Source of the DNA: Prunella strophiata
Taxonomy: Eukaryota > Chordata > Aves > Passeriformes > Prunellidae
Length of the DNA stretch: 64,000 nt
Assembly: GCA_036583965.1 (NCBI GenBank)
Contig: JAZBQD010000030.1
Location: forward strand, 57,475,551 to 57,539,550
Direction: 5' to 3'
Shown here piece after piece: positions 10,567 through 23,330 of the stretch (position 1 is the stretch's first letter; each line of letters starts with the position of its first letter). Made by a program: the position numbers and the translations under genes. A model generated the notes under the pieces. It saw only the letters and a program-made list of their open reading frames with translations. It was not told where the DNA came from and searched no databases.

Positions 10567-12876
10567 GTTGCATGAACATCTTCATCTTCAGTGACACTTT
10601 AGAACACAAGTGTCTAAAGATTTAGCATATTAAGAACTGCGTGATCTCAGCTGGAGAAACAAAAATGTTAAAAAGAAGAGAAAAAGGAAATTAGGAAAGC
10701 AGAGACATGTTGGGATTGGACTTATATGAAAAATTGAAATATGTACAGTCACTGAGCCATTCAAAGTGAAGCGTTTTGCTCTGTCATTGTGATGATTAAT
10801 TTAGGCAAATGGAACAAGAATGAAAAGGAAGAAAGGGGAAAATGCCAGCTGTATTTGGGACTGAGGGAATTTACTGTTTTGAACAAGTTCTAAGCAAAGC
10901 GAGAAGCACCTATCAGACAAGCTGATGAAAAACTCCATTTACCCAGCAATTGGGAATGTGGATTAGCAGGGGAGACAAGTCCAGAAGATATTGGAGCAAG
11001 AACTACTACACAGTAACAGGAGTAGGTTTGGGGGTTAATTGAGAACAAGCTATTAATAAATTAAGTCTTCCTAAGACTTTGTGGCATTTTCATGGAAGTA
11101 GCATAAGACTTGTTGCTTTTTGGCTTTTGTACATCAATCTTACATTAAAAAAAATTGAGCTAAATCACAGGATTACACACTGTTATCTGTAGTCCTTGAG
11201 GGTTTCACTAAACATCAGAAGTCTCTGTGCTCTGATACCACTTAGCTCAACAACGTATATGTCCATCCTGTTAAAATGTTCATGTGAACAAAAAAACTAG
11301 GCCTCCTCAGATTTCCTCCATTCTTAAGTTTGTACAAACAAGTTGATCACTCTGTCATGTTATTGGTAGGTATGCAGTTTGCACAGTTGTAGTTTGCTGA
11401 TTTTAACCAAATCTAAATTGAGAGTAAGATGTAATGCTTTTAATGCCAGTGAGACAGATTTTAATTTTCTAATGCAAAACATTTAAAAGTGGAAAGACAT
11501 AAAAAATTTTCATTCATAAGATAAATTATTGCCCAACCAGATAGTGTCAAGCAGTGTAGGCAGATTTGAAAGGCTAAAACAAGCCACATGAGGTTTCCTG
11601 CCACTTTGGAAAGTAGAATGTATGAATCATTGAAGGCAAGATGATACACTTCAACCAAAGATAAATATTTGCTTCAGATGTGCCAGAACAGGAAAATGTT
11701 GGCAGGAGGTGGGGTTTTTTGTGTGGTGTTTGTTTGTTTTTATTTATTTTTTTTTTTTAAATAAATTCTTGCCAATTCAGTTTTTCATTCAGTTAGAAAA
11801 TTGCAAGACAAGCACCCAAAGACCAACTGTGGTTGCAGGTTTTGTGGATGTGGCAGTCAATACTTTCCTTCATGACAGGAAGAGGAATATTTAGTGCAGT
11901 TGGAGCACAGACTTGGGTAAGATTTAAATAGAGGATAGGTAAGATTATTTCAGAGCAGTTTTGGAAGCATGCTGCTGGAATTCACTGGGCAGTCTGAACA
12001 ATATTTATACTGGTGTGAATAATAATATAAGTTTATAATATAAGAAATTCGGAAGAGGCCTATTCATGCTAAAGATGATTTCCACTTAAGGAAATAATTT
12101 TTTTCTGAAATTAGTGAAAAGAATTCATCCCTAACTGCTGTTACAAACAGACATTTTCTAACATGTTTTCTGCAGTGAAAGATACATAAGTGAGTTAGCT
12201 CTCTACTCTTGGACCAATACAGAATATTTTTTGTTTCTGCTCCTATACCGTTATGAGTATGTGTGCATTAACTTTTTTTTCCACACAAAATTTCAGGTGC
12301 AGGTTGTGGCAATATCGATTATGTCCGTCGAGTAGTTGAGCACAAATTAATACTTATTTAAGAACGCTACTGTGATGTCTGAAATATTTCCTTATAGTCC
12401 TGAGTCACTTGGCATGCCCTGCTTTTAAAGAGGATGAAATTATCTGTACAGTCTTCCATATTTCAGTAAGGAAAAAACCCATAAATTCTTCAAGCTATAA
12501 ATAACTTTTCACTGCAGAATTTTTATGCATTTTTTTTTCTGATAGTAAAACACATTACATCACATGACTTACAGGTAAATTTGTGTTAATTTATACAATA
12601 TATTTACTACAATTTTAAGAACTTCTTTATTAATTAGATATTTTGCTCTAGTATATAATCTCATATCTGTAATATATATATATAAAATGTTTATGATATA
12701 AATAATACAACATCTATCTAAAATTATATCACCTGATATCTCTAAATTGTGACCTGATATTTTTCTCTCTGATTTTTATTAATAATTTTAAATATTACCT
12801 ATCTTTATTAGGTGTAGCCCATTATTAGTCATGAAGGCCTAAATTCTTTCTTGCATTATGTGTCACTTCTTGGGGC

Positions 12877-12906
12877 TTTTTTTTTTTTTTTCTTTCTTTC
12901 TTTATT
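12877..12906. repeat. poly(T) plus (TTTC)n
   Basis: A T run followed by three TTTC-type units, a low-complexity pyrimidine tract. Confidence 0.85.
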
Positions 12907-14340
12907 TATAATCCTGATTTAAACTTTGAAGACAAAACATTCACTTTTGCTACTCCATTAGTCTAATTTGTCAAATGATCTCCTACAAATCTCTAGTTAT
13001 GAATATCACATTTTGAATTTAGGTTTCTTTTAAATACGTAGCTATTCAGTCATCCATTTAATGATGCACAATTGCCTACATTATTGAGTTAGATTCCGAA
13101 ATCTCTATTTAAAAGAGGTTTTAGATATTTTATTTTGAATAGATTCACTTTGTATGGCATGCTGTGATACCTTAATTGAATAGGCTAAATAATTTTTGCA
13201 GTAATACAGTCTGTGAAACAAAAGTAGCACACCAAAATATGAGTTAACTGATGAGCAGTTAACTCTTTCAAAATAATTTATACCTAGAAGCATAAAAAAA
13301 AAAGATTATTAGAGGCAAATCAGATTATCTTTTTTTTCTGTACATGACACAATAGTTTGCATGCATCTAGGAAAATATTCCCTGAAGTATCAAAGATACT
13401 GAAAGTACACAAAGAAACATCAAAGATATTAGAAGTAATGTTTATTGCCATATAGAAACTGCAGAAAAGAGTAATACTCAAGTCTTCTAATACCACCTTC
13501 ATCTTTCAAATAATAAATAACCCATTCTTCTCTTTTGAGAAGCACACTCAGGAGACATGAAAGCTTAAATAAAACATCTTTCCTGCTGACAGAAGTGCTT
13601 TTTTGGCATAAAAATCAACCTTAAAAAGAACATAATTCATTTTATTTCTAATGCATTATGTAGATTCAAATATTAGAGATTGTTACTGAGTTATAAAGTA
13701 GAATTAAGAGAAATGCTATCAATAACAAGAAAAAAAATACATGGATAGCTTGAACACAGATCCTTAGCTTAGCACTTAAAATAAAAGGTAACAGCAAATG
13801 TAGGAAATATTGATGTCAATTATAGGAAAGTTTTTCTTAAATGGTATCTAAATATCCTAAATATTTTCATATCAATCTGATAAATATGGATTTTTTTTTT
13901 CACTTAATGAGTCTCATAGTAGCAGGATAAATGGTCTGTTACTTGGTTGAACATTTATTGGGTTGGATTGTTTTTTTGATCTTTTCCATGGTTTTAACAA
14001 AGCATGTACAATGTGATTGACAATATATTTGCTCTAAAAATCTATTTATTCATTTAAAGTCTTTCCATTGACCTAAAATTTACCTTTTAAAGAAAAAAAA
14101 AACCAAATACAGTCCTTGCTCAAAATATTTGACCATCCAAAATGCAAATATAGGCATGAGAAATTGCTGATTACTAAACCAATTTGGCTAATTAGCTTGA
14201 ATTTCAGAGCAGGGTGGGATTCCAGCCAGAGAATCTTGGGACTTAGTATGGCCTCATATATATGTGGTCTCACAGTATGGTTTTTCTGGCTGTATTTTAT
14301 AGAAGTGTGTCATAAACTTGGCCTTAGCAATGGCAGTTCA

Positions 14341-14367
14341 CCTGACACATCTAAATTATGTGTCAGG
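14341..14367. repeat. 10-bp perfect inverted repeat, 7-nt loop
   Basis: CCTGACACAT (14341-14350) and ATGTGTCAGG (14358-14367) are exact reverse complements around CTAAATT. The surrounding sequence is ordinary. Confidence 0.9.
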
Positions 14368-15200
14368 CCACAGATGTCATTGAAATACTGTAAACATGTA
14401 AATTCACTTTTTAAGTATGGTTAGAATACATGCAGGGTCTCATCTTCCTATAGAGCTGATTAGGCACTGAAACAGTCAAGTCTTTTCAAAGATGATAATT
14501 TTATCATTTAGAGAAACAACCCCCCATGGATTGCCTTTTTTTTTTTTAATTTTTTAAGTTTTACCTTATTCCAAATAATCTTTTCACTGACAATGACTAA
14601 TATATATACTATTTTCAGACAATAGTATGGACATTTGTTTGTAGGAGAGGAAATATTTGTCCTAAGCTGTTTTGGACTGAGTGTTTTTCTGACATTTACT
14701 CTTATAGCTGGAGAACATGCCCTTTTCATTTACAAGTACAGATCTAAGCTTAGATAACCAAATGTTATTCGATATTAAAAGAGAGGTGGAAAGCATTTAA
14801 ATTTCTGGAAATTAATCTGTTCTCATGACTTCATAATAAGATAGGAAATGTGCTGAGAATAATTCAAGTGCATTTTTGAAGTAACTGGAAGTTGTAAAAT
14901 TCAAATTATTATAGTAATTCAAACTATAGTGGCTCCCAAGGTTAAATCTCATTTTAGACTGAACTTGAAACTTTTAACACATCACTTATGTTAGTGCTGA
15001 GATTTCTAAGTACTTCCTGTTATCTTAAACTCATCTCTGGGACTCAATGCAGACTTTACTTCTTTACATTGTGAGAAAGTCAAGGACAATCTGTATCACT
15101 TGACAACACCACTCTAAATGCTTGTTTAAACCTGTTTACTCCTTAAGTATTTTCTTGCTGAAAGAATAAAATCCTTAGTGTGGTAACTACGCCGGCTGCA

Positions 15201-15420
15201 TGACTTTTCTTTCGGAACCAGGACCCAGAAGCATGTTTGATCAACCTTCTTGACATATAATTCATAATTTCGCCAAACACATTCCATCTGTGAGAATGGA
15301 CCAGCAGTAAACTGAAAGGCTCAACATTAATTAATCTTAATTACCTGCTAGTAAAAATCATCCCTAGGATGCAAATGTTCACATATAAACTAGCCATATT
15401 AAGTTTTGTAGTCTGCAGAG
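15201..15420. promoter_or_regulatory. possible enhancer: homeodomain and POU-type motif cluster
   Basis: Within about 50 bp lie ATTAATTAAT (15326-15335), TAATTA followed by CCTG (15338-15347; reverse strand CAGGTAATTA) and a perfect octamer ATGCAAAT (15369-15376). Such clusters are typical of conserved non-coding elements in gene deserts near developmental genes. The motifs are seen directly; regulatory function and conservation are inference, and AT-rich sequence will make TAATTA by chance. Confidence 0.3.
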
Positions 15421-15899
15421 AAAAATAGGAAGTTTTACAGGAAAGGCCTTTTAATCCTGGAACATTTGTCTGAGCTAAGTCATGTGAGCAGTTGCCCTAA
15501 ATTACTTATTTCTGTCTATCTGTCTGTCAGGAAGGTTTTGGTTGTGCATCATGTATATGTCTACAAGGTAGCCATGTAAAGTTTGAAACCTACAGGTCTC
15601 ATAAGAGAAATATTTTTCACTACACTGAAAATGGACTAATGTTTCTGAAAATTCAAAAATAATGCATATTACATTCTTTGTTGCTAGTATTGTTTTCTAG
15701 TTGCTTAAAATTACTTTCAACACATCCATATCTGTTTGGCTTACTTAGATATGTCTGTGCTAATTGACACCATGCAATGTGGACTTGCTCAGAGTGGAAA
15801 GGTTTTTTCAGAATACTTTGGACTTGGATAAGGCCAAAGGTGAAACCGAGATGTTTGAATCATCAAAATAGTGTAATTCTTTGAGCAGAGGAAAACAAA

Positions 15900-18560
15900 A
15901 AATGGACTATGCTCAGCTTGTTAGCCCAGAGCCCTGAGCAGTTAGTATGATCATCATTACAAGACATCACAACACATGAGGCGTGGCTATCCGTGTGGGT
16001 GGGAAGTTCCTGCTCCCAACTCTCATAAACATCTAGGTGGCAGAAAAGAAAATAATAATGTCTGAATCATCAGAGGTTTTGTCTCAGATCATAATGCCCA
16101 AGCTCCATCATCTTTCTATCTCCTTTGATTGGTATGGCCAGCTACCTTAGCTAGGAATGCAGAAATATTTGGCTTTGGATACAGCAGCTGTCATGACCTG
16201 ACTGGGGCTACCCAGCCTGTGGGTGCAGAGAGACTCAGCCCTGGGTTAACAGGGTCCTGTGATACACACCAGCATAGAGGAATTTACCTTATAAATTTCT
16301 CCACGTTTTTTAAAGTGCAGTTTGAGAAGTTCTAAGGGAGGAAAAGTCCACTTTGGGCAAAAATTAAGTCTTTTTTATATCACAGAGACATAAAAAGGCG
16401 TTGAACATCCCACTTTAGCAGCAAGTACTGAATGTTATTTTCTATTTTTCACCTGGGATAGCCAATAGATAACAATATTTTCTCTTCTTGCAGACCAACA
16501 TTTATATTTCCAGGCTGGTTTTCTGCTTTTGCAGAAAATTTGCAGTTACTGGTAGCTATAAACTCTTACTTTATCAGGATGTTTTTCCCTTTTATTTGAC
16601 TATCTTTCCACTATCTTTTTCTTTTATATGACTATATTTCACAGGATAAATTACCCTTGAAATTCTGTCTTTTTGCAATTACCCAGGTTATCCCAGGATG
16701 TCTCTGGTACCCAGCTAGGTACCCAGCTGTCCTTCAAAGATGCCAGCTGCAATTTTCAAGGATGTTTCTGGTTCACATGCCTAGTTCCCAGGCTGGTAGG
16801 CATTTTCTGTGTTTGTATTTCAGAAGACATTTTCTTCTGTTCAATGGTTATTTCTTTCCATTCAGGTCACCTTTCGGACTGCTCACATCCATAACCTAAA
16901 ATACTAGGTCAGGCTGCACTGGAACAAAGTTTTCACCTCTTTTTTCTTACCACCTGTGCAGAAGTACTGTGGACTTTTGCAGAGATGACAAATAAATCTG
17001 TAGGAGAATATGAGACTTTATATAATTCCGTTCAAAATAGGAGTCTGACTTGGAAAGCCTTAAGCTCTTCTTTTTGCTCAGCAAAGGTGTAAAAGTGTGT
17101 TGGCATGGGAAGGAATGTAGAGAATGGTCCATAGATGTACGTACGTCATTCTAATTTAAGTAGTTCTGAGGAAGATTCATGCCCCAGAAAGACACAATGG
17201 AGTTCTGACCAAGAACCTTTATCGGGGAGCAAATGTTTGCTTGACTCACCACAAATTTTGTTCCTTTCCTATTGTGCTTATCTCAGCCCAGGCCGTACCC
17301 ATACTCCACTCTTCTTCTGCCCACAGGTACAGATAAGGAAGAAAGGAAGAATTATTACTTCCTCTGGGCCCCTGCACTCTGAGGCAAAAACTGCTCTGTT
17401 ACGTTAAGAGTCCTCAGTCCTCATTTTCAAATAATAAAGCAAACACATTTCAACAGCCAGAAGGATCAAAGAGCCTTAACAGGTTCTCAGCCTGTGGGAA
17501 GAGATAGGCACCATGCACAGCCTTGTCCTGAGGGGACAGTCAGAGAGGCAGGACAAAGTCTTGTAGGTCACTGTCTGTCTCTCCTGTGAGATAGGACACT
17601 GAGACTGGAAACTGACAGTGAAGGAATTGCAGAGCCAGACTAGGACAAGCAAGGTGGTGTGTTTGCTGCCTTCCTTCTAGCTCTCTTCATCTCCAGCCAT
17701 CCTCTTCTTTCTGCTCAGCACCTACAGCTGGTCCAGAGTCAAGCAGAGCTGGAGCCAGCAGGAGCTGTCACATTTACAGAGTGGGGCAGCCGGCAGTGAC
17801 CTCATAGTGGCTTCCTTAGCCTCTTTCAGGGAATTTCATCCAGCAGAGCTCATCCCCTGGACAGAACCCCAGGAATGGAGAACTCCAGGCTGTAGTGGCA
17901 GTCACCAGCCATGGGCACTATCCCAGGGACACACACTCTCTGCTATTGTATAGCAACATATACAGTATATATATTGTATACCTCTGGTATACACCTGCCA
18001 TAGGGGTGGACATGTGCACCTCCATTGCAAAAGCAGAATCACTGACACATAACTATTGCCTATCCCAAAGGCATGCACTACTTCTTCAAAAGGAATAGAT
18101 AGATACAGGCAGAAGGTGCTAAAAGTCAACAACTCCTTTTAATAAAGCAAAAGACTCAACAGTCAAAAAGAATTCTGATTTTCCAACTCATGTCCCAGGA
18201 GAAGTCATATGCAAAAATGCTGCTCCTAAGCTGGGGAGAGGTACCCTCACAGTTATGGGCAGTTTTTGGGCAGAATTAGCAGAGATGTTTCACCAAGGTG
18301 TAACCAGCCATCATCTGCCCAGTCCCATCCTCAACACTGCTGCTGCTCTCTGCTTCACTGATGGGCAGTGCCTGTGTGTTTCAGAGTCACTTGAAAGTCT
18401 TCACTGGGCTGGGAAGAGAGAGAAGAGGTGACCTGGGGCTCACAAAGCTCTTTTTCTGCCCCTTCCCTTTTTTCCCATCTGCTGTGGATCTTTTTTCCTC
18501 ATGAAAATTAGAGGCAGGAACAATGGCCACAGGACAGATTTTGACAGTTAAACGTCAATG
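15900..18560. other. relatively GC-rich non-coding block
   Basis: Base composition rises here compared with both sides, most clearly at 17440-17930, without a CpG cluster that would mark a CpG-island promoter. Open frames (68-90 aa) on either strand have no recognisable domain. I do not recognise a transposon family. It could be an old, heavily diverged LTR element or a small compositional patch. Confidence 0.45.
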
Positions 18561-20002
18561 CACATAAATCCTCCATGACAACACCAATATATTATATTCC
18601 CTAATATACTTCCAAGGACTTGATCCTGAAATTATTAGCACTCTGTGTCAGTTAGTTCATATATCCAGTAACTAGTGCCCGGTACACATGTAAAAATTGG
18701 ATTGGCTCTTTTTTTTTTTCCCTGATTGGAAAGGTATGCTGGGGCAAAAAATATGGACACATATTGATTTTTTTTCAGAGGTCACAAAGAAATCTATTAG
18801 ATTGCTCTCAGTATTTTTTTTTCTTCCAAAATAATCTTCCACTTTTTTTTTTTACAGCAAGGCTGCAACTTTTGTTGCTGAACTGTGTCTGTACTGCAAA
18901 GCTCATTGTAATTACAAGGTCTTGAAAAATAAATGACAGCTGTATTCGAAGATCAGCAAATTGCTCTTCTAACAGCTTCTGTGTACCATTGATGTACCAA
19001 ATTTCAAGAGAAAAATCTCACATATCATCCTGGTTATAGAAGCAAGATGCTGATGACAGTTTATTTACAGAACAAGAGTGTGAGGGGCACTAAGTTCCTT
19101 TTGACATTAGAATATCAAGATCAAAGTACAGATCTTTTTGGAAGGCTTGAAAGAATATTATTCACATCCTAATATTGATCCTGTAGGTCTAGGCCTGTTT
19201 ATTTAAAGAAAGACTTCATTTTTTAAAAAACATGAACCTAATAACTTATTTGTCATTCTCTTTTCCCTTCTTCAGGTTCTCTGAAGAAAAAAAGAACCAA
19301 AATAGTTTTTTTTCACTATGTGTTTTTGTTTAGATTGAAAGAGGATGTTATGTCAAACCCAAGAGAACTGATAGTTCATAGGGTGGTTTAATTCATGGAA
19401 AAATAAAGCCATTTTTTGTTATGAGAAGTGTCTAGACTTAGCTGCTCTGTAAATATTTCTTCTCGATTACAAGCAGTTATCAGGATTGCTCTCACTGACT
19501 TATTTTTGTATTTTAAAGACAAAGAGATTGGCAGTAATGTCTGCCCTTGCCTAGTGGTATTTATTTATCCAAACTGAGGAACTGAGCAAAATACAAAAAA
19601 ACTCTCTTTCAGCTCATACTCATTGTTTTCTTATTTTAGAAATCATGATATGCAGTGAAACAATCAAAGCTTTAGAGCTCAGAAGTTCCTTGCCTCTATC
19701 AATAAAAGCCTGTCCATAGATAACTTTGAACCTTAGTGACCTGGAAATAGAAACTCTGTTTAAAGGACATTAGACTTGCATAATTCTCCCTAACCTGAAA
19801 TGTTGCACAGTGGCTTCTACCATTTAGTTGGTTCAGAGTGAGTGGGTTTCTGCCAATGATTTGGTATAAATCTGAAGATACCACTACAGATATAACAAAT
19901 GATTGATGGTAAGATTCATAGACTAGGTTTAGCAACTGCAAACTGAATGAGGGATTGACCTTTAATACTGTTGAATATTGATATGTTTTATTTGGCCCTA
20001 GA
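18561..20002. other. non-coding, no gene seen
   Basis: Several short T runs (18709-18719, 18814-18823, 18844-18853) and otherwise unique-looking sequence. The 103-aa minus-strand frame at 19699-20010 has no recognisable motif. Confidence 0.6.
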
Positions 20003-20128
20003 TAAACCAAACAAAAACAAAACCAAAACTGGAAAAAACTCCAAACAACACAAACCCAACAAATGAAGAAATTAAAACAAAAACAAAAGCAATAACAAAA
20101 TCAAAACCAACCCAAAAACAAAATAAGT
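20003..20128. repeat. A/C-rich low-complexity tract (AAAAC/ACC-type)
   Basis: About 125 bp built almost only from A and C on the + strand, with irregular AAAAC, AAACC and CAACA units. There is no target duplication or gene remnant beside it. Confidence 0.85.
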
Positions 20129-21186
20129 AAGGGCAACCAAAGAAAGAGAGGAAGAGAGGGAGAAGTAGCTTCATTTAAGAAAGACTCAAAGCAGAAGAAC
20201 TAGTGGCTACAATGACAGATTTGTGACATTATGGAAGAAGTGGTATGATCTGAGTTTCTACAAAAACATTTCCCTTTAAGCACTACATTTATATGCATGA
20301 GCACTATTTTATTTTCAGAAGCAGACAGGTGTCTAATAGAACATTTTAATAATTTCTAAGAATATGAATCCTGCAACTGACTGAAAGTAAAACTTTTTAC
20401 ATAGCTAGCACTGTAGCATGCCAGTAAAATCAATAGAAAATGTGAATTTTAAAAATACAGGAGTGACTATGAACATATTTGAACAAGATCCCAATGCTAA
20501 GTAGACTAGGGAAAATAAATCTGTTGCAAATATACACATGAAGAAAACTGTTACCAGTTCAACCATGCTCCCCACATGCTTTACTTTTCATACAGATACC
20601 TTTCAAATACACATAACATACAATTGTGGAATACTAATTGCTCATTTGCAAAACTGTCATTTCTATAGGTCTTTAATGCTGGTATCTCACACAAACCTAT
20701 CCATGAGAAAAGCTGCAGTAGTGCTCTTATATTTCTTTATCTGAAAAAATAATGCTTTTAATATGACTCATCAAAATGGCAGACATCTCCTTGTTTTCTA
20801 CAATATCTTTACTGTTGTAAGGAAACCAAATAGATCTAATAAATGACTGATGAGCAGCAGAATCTTGCACAGATGGGATGACCATAAGATTAGGCACTGA
20901 GAGAAGGTGTGATGGAATGTAGTGCCAGAAACTTCCCATTTTCCTTCTGGTCCAGACAAAGCAACCTCAGCCACTCCCCTTGAGACTTCTCTAGACCCTT
21001 GACCAGCTTCCTTATTCTTCTGTGAACAAGTGTGTATGTTTGACAAGTCAAAAACAAATGTGTTTTACATTCAAGCTTTGTGCCAAATCAGTGCCTCATT
21101 TTGCATTACTACTCCTCGTGAAATAAAAGGCCAGTGATTTTATTAAAAAAAATTTTAAATTATTTGTTAGTTTTAAAAGACTGAAA
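20129..21186. other. non-coding, no gene seen
   Basis: Ordinary AT-rich sequence. Open frames of 68-82 aa lack any recognisable motif. Confidence 0.6.
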
Positions 21187-21252
21187 ATTAAAAACAAATA
21201 AACAAACAAACAAACAAAAACAACAATAAAATCACAAAAAAAAACCCCAAAA
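21187..21252. repeat. (AAAC)n-rich tract
   Basis: About four clean AAAC units (from 21198) within a longer A-rich, C-interrupted run. Confidence 0.9.
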
Positions 21253-21360
21253 GAAAATAGCAAAATCTTCAACCTATAAAATATGATACTACATGTTGTT
21301 GAGCTAGACACAGAAATTATACCACAAATTGGCTGTGATTCTAGTTTTTTCATTTATTTC

Positions 21361-21400
21361 CTATGTGACCTAAGAGTAAGCAAACTCTTAGGTCGTATAG
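21361..21400. repeat. 17-bp near-perfect inverted repeat, 6-nt loop
   Basis: CTATGTGACCTAAGAGT (21361-21377) and ACTCTTAGGTCGTATAG (21384-21400) pair around AAGCAA. The inner 11 bp are perfect. The next two positions are G/T pairs that would wobble in + strand RNA, and the outer 4 bp are perfect. This is the strongest compact hairpin I found in the window. The stem is short for a pre-miRNA and there is no T run to suggest a Pol III terminator. Confidence 0.92.
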
Positions 21401-21989
21401 TTTGATAAAGTTAGGATTCAGTTTGGTTCTACATAAAAATAAGTTTCATTCCACAGCTGTTTGTGATTCACCAACAAATAATTTTAAACTATTTATTGAA
21501 ATACTTATATAGAATTTGGCACAATGTACATAGTTCATTAACAAAAGTTATGACAGACAGAGACTTTTCTGGTTGACAGTGTTAGAAATAGCCTCAAAAT
21601 ACAAATGGCTGTAATGAGAAGGGCAAGATTTATTCGTTTTTTATATCCATATATGCCTCATTCTTCTTGGTTTTCTCTGTGCATCAGAGCAGCCTGTTAA
21701 TAATTGGTTTTCTTTTCCTCTCACACAATGCAAGGTTGTACGTTAAGCCATTGGACTTGCCACAAAAATGTCGAATTTATGTCCCTTGAAGACAAATGCC
21801 TTCTTCTCACATCATGACCGAGCACAAAACAGAAAAATGAAAAAGTAGAATTCAATCTATTTTTTCTTTGTAACATTTCTTATTCATTTATATTTCCAAG
21901 ATATCTGTGGCTACTGCAAAACTAAGTGCTCCATCAGTTACCACATAGTTGTGATTCTGTATTGCCCGGAAAAAAATTATCATGTTCAT
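21401..21989. other. non-coding, no gene seen
   Basis: Ordinary sequence between the hairpin and the CR1 fragment; no recognisable element. Confidence 0.55.
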
Positions 21990-22310
21990 ATAATCCTAGA
22001 ATCAGAGACTGGTTTGATTTGGAAGAGACTTATAAAGATCATCAAGTTCCAACCATCCCTCCATGAGCAGGGACACCTTCCAAATCACCAAGTCATTCAT
22101 AGGCCCACCAAACCTTGATTTGAACACTTCCAGGGATGAGGCAACCACAGTTTCTCTGGGCAACCTGTTCCTGTGCCTCACCACCTTCACAGTAAAGAAT
22201 TTTTTCCTAATATCTAATCTAAACCTACTGTCTTTCAGTTTAAAGCCATTCCCCCATGTTCTAGCACTACATGTTTTTGTAAAATATCTCTCTGCAGTCT
22301 CAGACTGCTC
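21990..22310 (-). mobile_element. CR1 LINE 3' fragment, antisense
   Basis: Read on the minus strand, this is about 320 bp of CR1 3' end. On the + strand it starts with the tail (CCTAGAATCAGAGACTGG near 21993), then the CR1 stretch around 22020-22080 with CCATGAGCAGGGACACCTTC. AACACTTCCAGGGATGAGGC and GGGCAACCTGTTCCTGTGCC follow. A minus-strand frame at 22002-22190 shows the CR1 ORF2 C-terminal pattern (VVRHRNRLPRETVVASSLEVFKSR). It is 5'-truncated and non-functional. The far boundary near 22310 is approximate. Confidence 0.95.
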
Positions 22311-23330
22311 TCACCAATCAGGGAAGAAAGACATATTCTTTTCATATTTCCTGAGAAAGTAACTATTGCATGTGATGTAATGTTTATACTATTACTCGTG
22401 ATGTAACATTTGCTCCAAAATACATTTTCAAGTTCAAAGACCATCATATATTGGTAGGACTATACATCTACCAAGTATCAATCTTACTGCACTATTTTCC
22501 CATACAGAAAGCTTTGTATGTGCATATTTATACAAATACACAGACACACACACACACACACACACATACAAACAACAAACAGATACAAACATAGTATGCA
22601 TATTAAGTAAAAATATTTGGTATGATAGGGGGGAAAAAAGACTGAAAACCACATAGACTAGGGCAACTTCATCAGTTCACAAAATGTGAAAAGTGCAGCT
22701 CTATCACCTAGTTGAGCAGAGTCCTAAAGATCCCAAGGGTCAGGTTTGTTCACTGGATGGTTTCTAAGGTTTAGATTGTATTTGGCATTTTAGCAATCAG
22801 AAATTGATCCCTAACACTCTTTCCATCATGTTTTGGACCGGAAGAACTCAAACTGCTGCAAGTAATAGAGATGTATTGGCAGACCTACTTGGTAAAGTCT
22901 GTATAGCCTCTTTCTTCCCTGTACCTGGCCCAGCTAAGGCTATTACTGCCTATTGATTTCTTTCATAAGCAGTACATTTCATCAAAATCATCCCCACGCA
23001 TGGAATTGGTACAACACATGAGGAACATTTATTGTGCAGTCTATTATTGTCCCAGCTCAGTGAACCATCAAAAATGAAGTGAATCACTGAAGCAAAGCGA
23101 GTTGAACTACAAAGTCCTGAAATTAGTAAAAAATGAAAGTATGTTTAGGCTGAGGTATTTTTATTAAATTTTTCTAAAAATCTTCTCTTTTGTGATGCCT
23201 CTAATAGGAAATAATTTTTCTACATTTTCCTTAGTTTTGCCTTATCTTCATATTTCAACTTCTGTAGTGCTCACATATTTAGGACTTTCTCCAAATCCTA
23301 TTACAGAGTGTCTGCTCTGTTTTGATGCAT
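22311..23330. other. non-coding, with one (CA)n microsatellite
   Basis: It contains the dinucleotide repeat listed next; no gene is seen. Confidence 0.6.
22544..22566. repeat. (AC)n microsatellite
   Basis: About 11.5 AC units, preceded by an interrupted ACACAGAC. Confidence 0.95.

Larger units (their letters stand above)
10567..15200. other. AT-rich non-coding sequence, no gene seen
   Basis: About 4.6 kb. It holds a T/G-rich run near 11715-11759, a short TA run near 12671-12684, a poly(T)/(TTTC) run at 12877-12906 and a hairpin at 14341-14367. Open frames up to 102 aa (14116-14424) have no recognisable motif. Confidence 0.6.
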
